The notes under the pieces were generated by a model that saw nothing but the letters and a program-made list of their open reading frames with translations, did not search any database and was not told the DNA's origin. 5,831 bases of DNA, taken from the NCBI GenBank assembly GCA_903930665.1, contig CAIYZI010000321.1, positions 1-5,831 on the forward strand, written 5' to 3'. This stretch comes from an uncultured beta proteobacterium (GTDB taxonomy: Bacteria; Pseudomonadota; Gammaproteobacteria; Burkholderiales; Burkholderiaceae). Of the stretch, positions 5,785 through 5,831 are shown in pieces. Every line of letters begins with the position of its first letter. The first letter of the stretch is position 1. A program made the translations under genes and the position numbers.

Positions 5785-5831
5785 TACTCAGTTTCAAAAT
5801 GGCAAAAATAGGAAAAATCCATTGAGCATAC
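5784..5831 (-). CDS. 3' end of an unidentified upstream ORF (partial)
   Basis: An open frame enters from the right edge of the window and ends in TAA after 15 codons, reading VCSMDFSYFCHFETE. The last A of its stop is the first base of the next start codon (TAATG). The next gene pair uses the same junction, and that is the main reason to think this frame is the real upstream gene. A 15-codon open stretch is not significant by itself, and the peptide has no motif I recognise. If real, it belongs to the same operon as the 65-aa, 214-aa and DUF1173 genes. Confidence 0.35.
   Translation of the reverse strand, partial: VCSMDFSYFCHFETE

Overview
The window is a densely packed stretch of accessory DNA, most likely from a plasmid or an integrative and conjugative element of a proteobacterium. 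A betaproteobacterium with moderate GC is my best guess, based on protein flavour and a base composition in the mid-40s percent judged by eye; this is weak evidence. Every credible gene lies on the minus strand, so transcription runs from high to low coordinates. There are no rRNA, tRNA, CRISPR, transposase or integrase genes in view. No gap between genes exceeds about 160 bases.

There are two transcription blocks. The first (about 5831 down to 3684) enters from outside the window. It holds the tail of an unidentified ORF, a 65-aa protein, a 214-aa protein and a 416-aa DUF1173-family protein. They are joined by TAATG overlaps and an 8-base gap, so they look like one operon. The functions of the two smaller proteins are unknown.

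The only real intergenic gap (3525-3683) holds the control region of the second block. Reading on the minus strand there is an AT-rich stretch, then a consensus -35 (TTGACA), a 16-base spacer and a consensus -10 (TATAAT). A 23-bp near-perfect palindrome is centred at the edge of the -35 box. This is a strong promoter with a built-in operator. A roughly 100-base untranslated leader follows. No convincing intrinsic terminator separates the blocks.

The second block (3524 to below position 1) encodes a 141-aa protein that may belong to DUF6908, a ParA ATPase, a ParB protein, a PD-(D/E)XK nuclease-fold protein of the MmcB-like type, a DUF2786 protein, and the first 18 codons of a further gene. ParA/ParB is a segregation pair of the kind that stabilises plasmids and ICEs. 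The nuclease-like gene overlaps the parB stop codon (ATGA), so its translation is probably coupled to ParB. The 8-bp palindrome CTTGCAAG occurs four times, all within parA and its leader, and in three different codon phases inside parA. That makes it a candidate protein-binding repeat. The best candidate for something undescribed is this six-gene partition operon, with its nuclease and DUF2786 partners and its operator.
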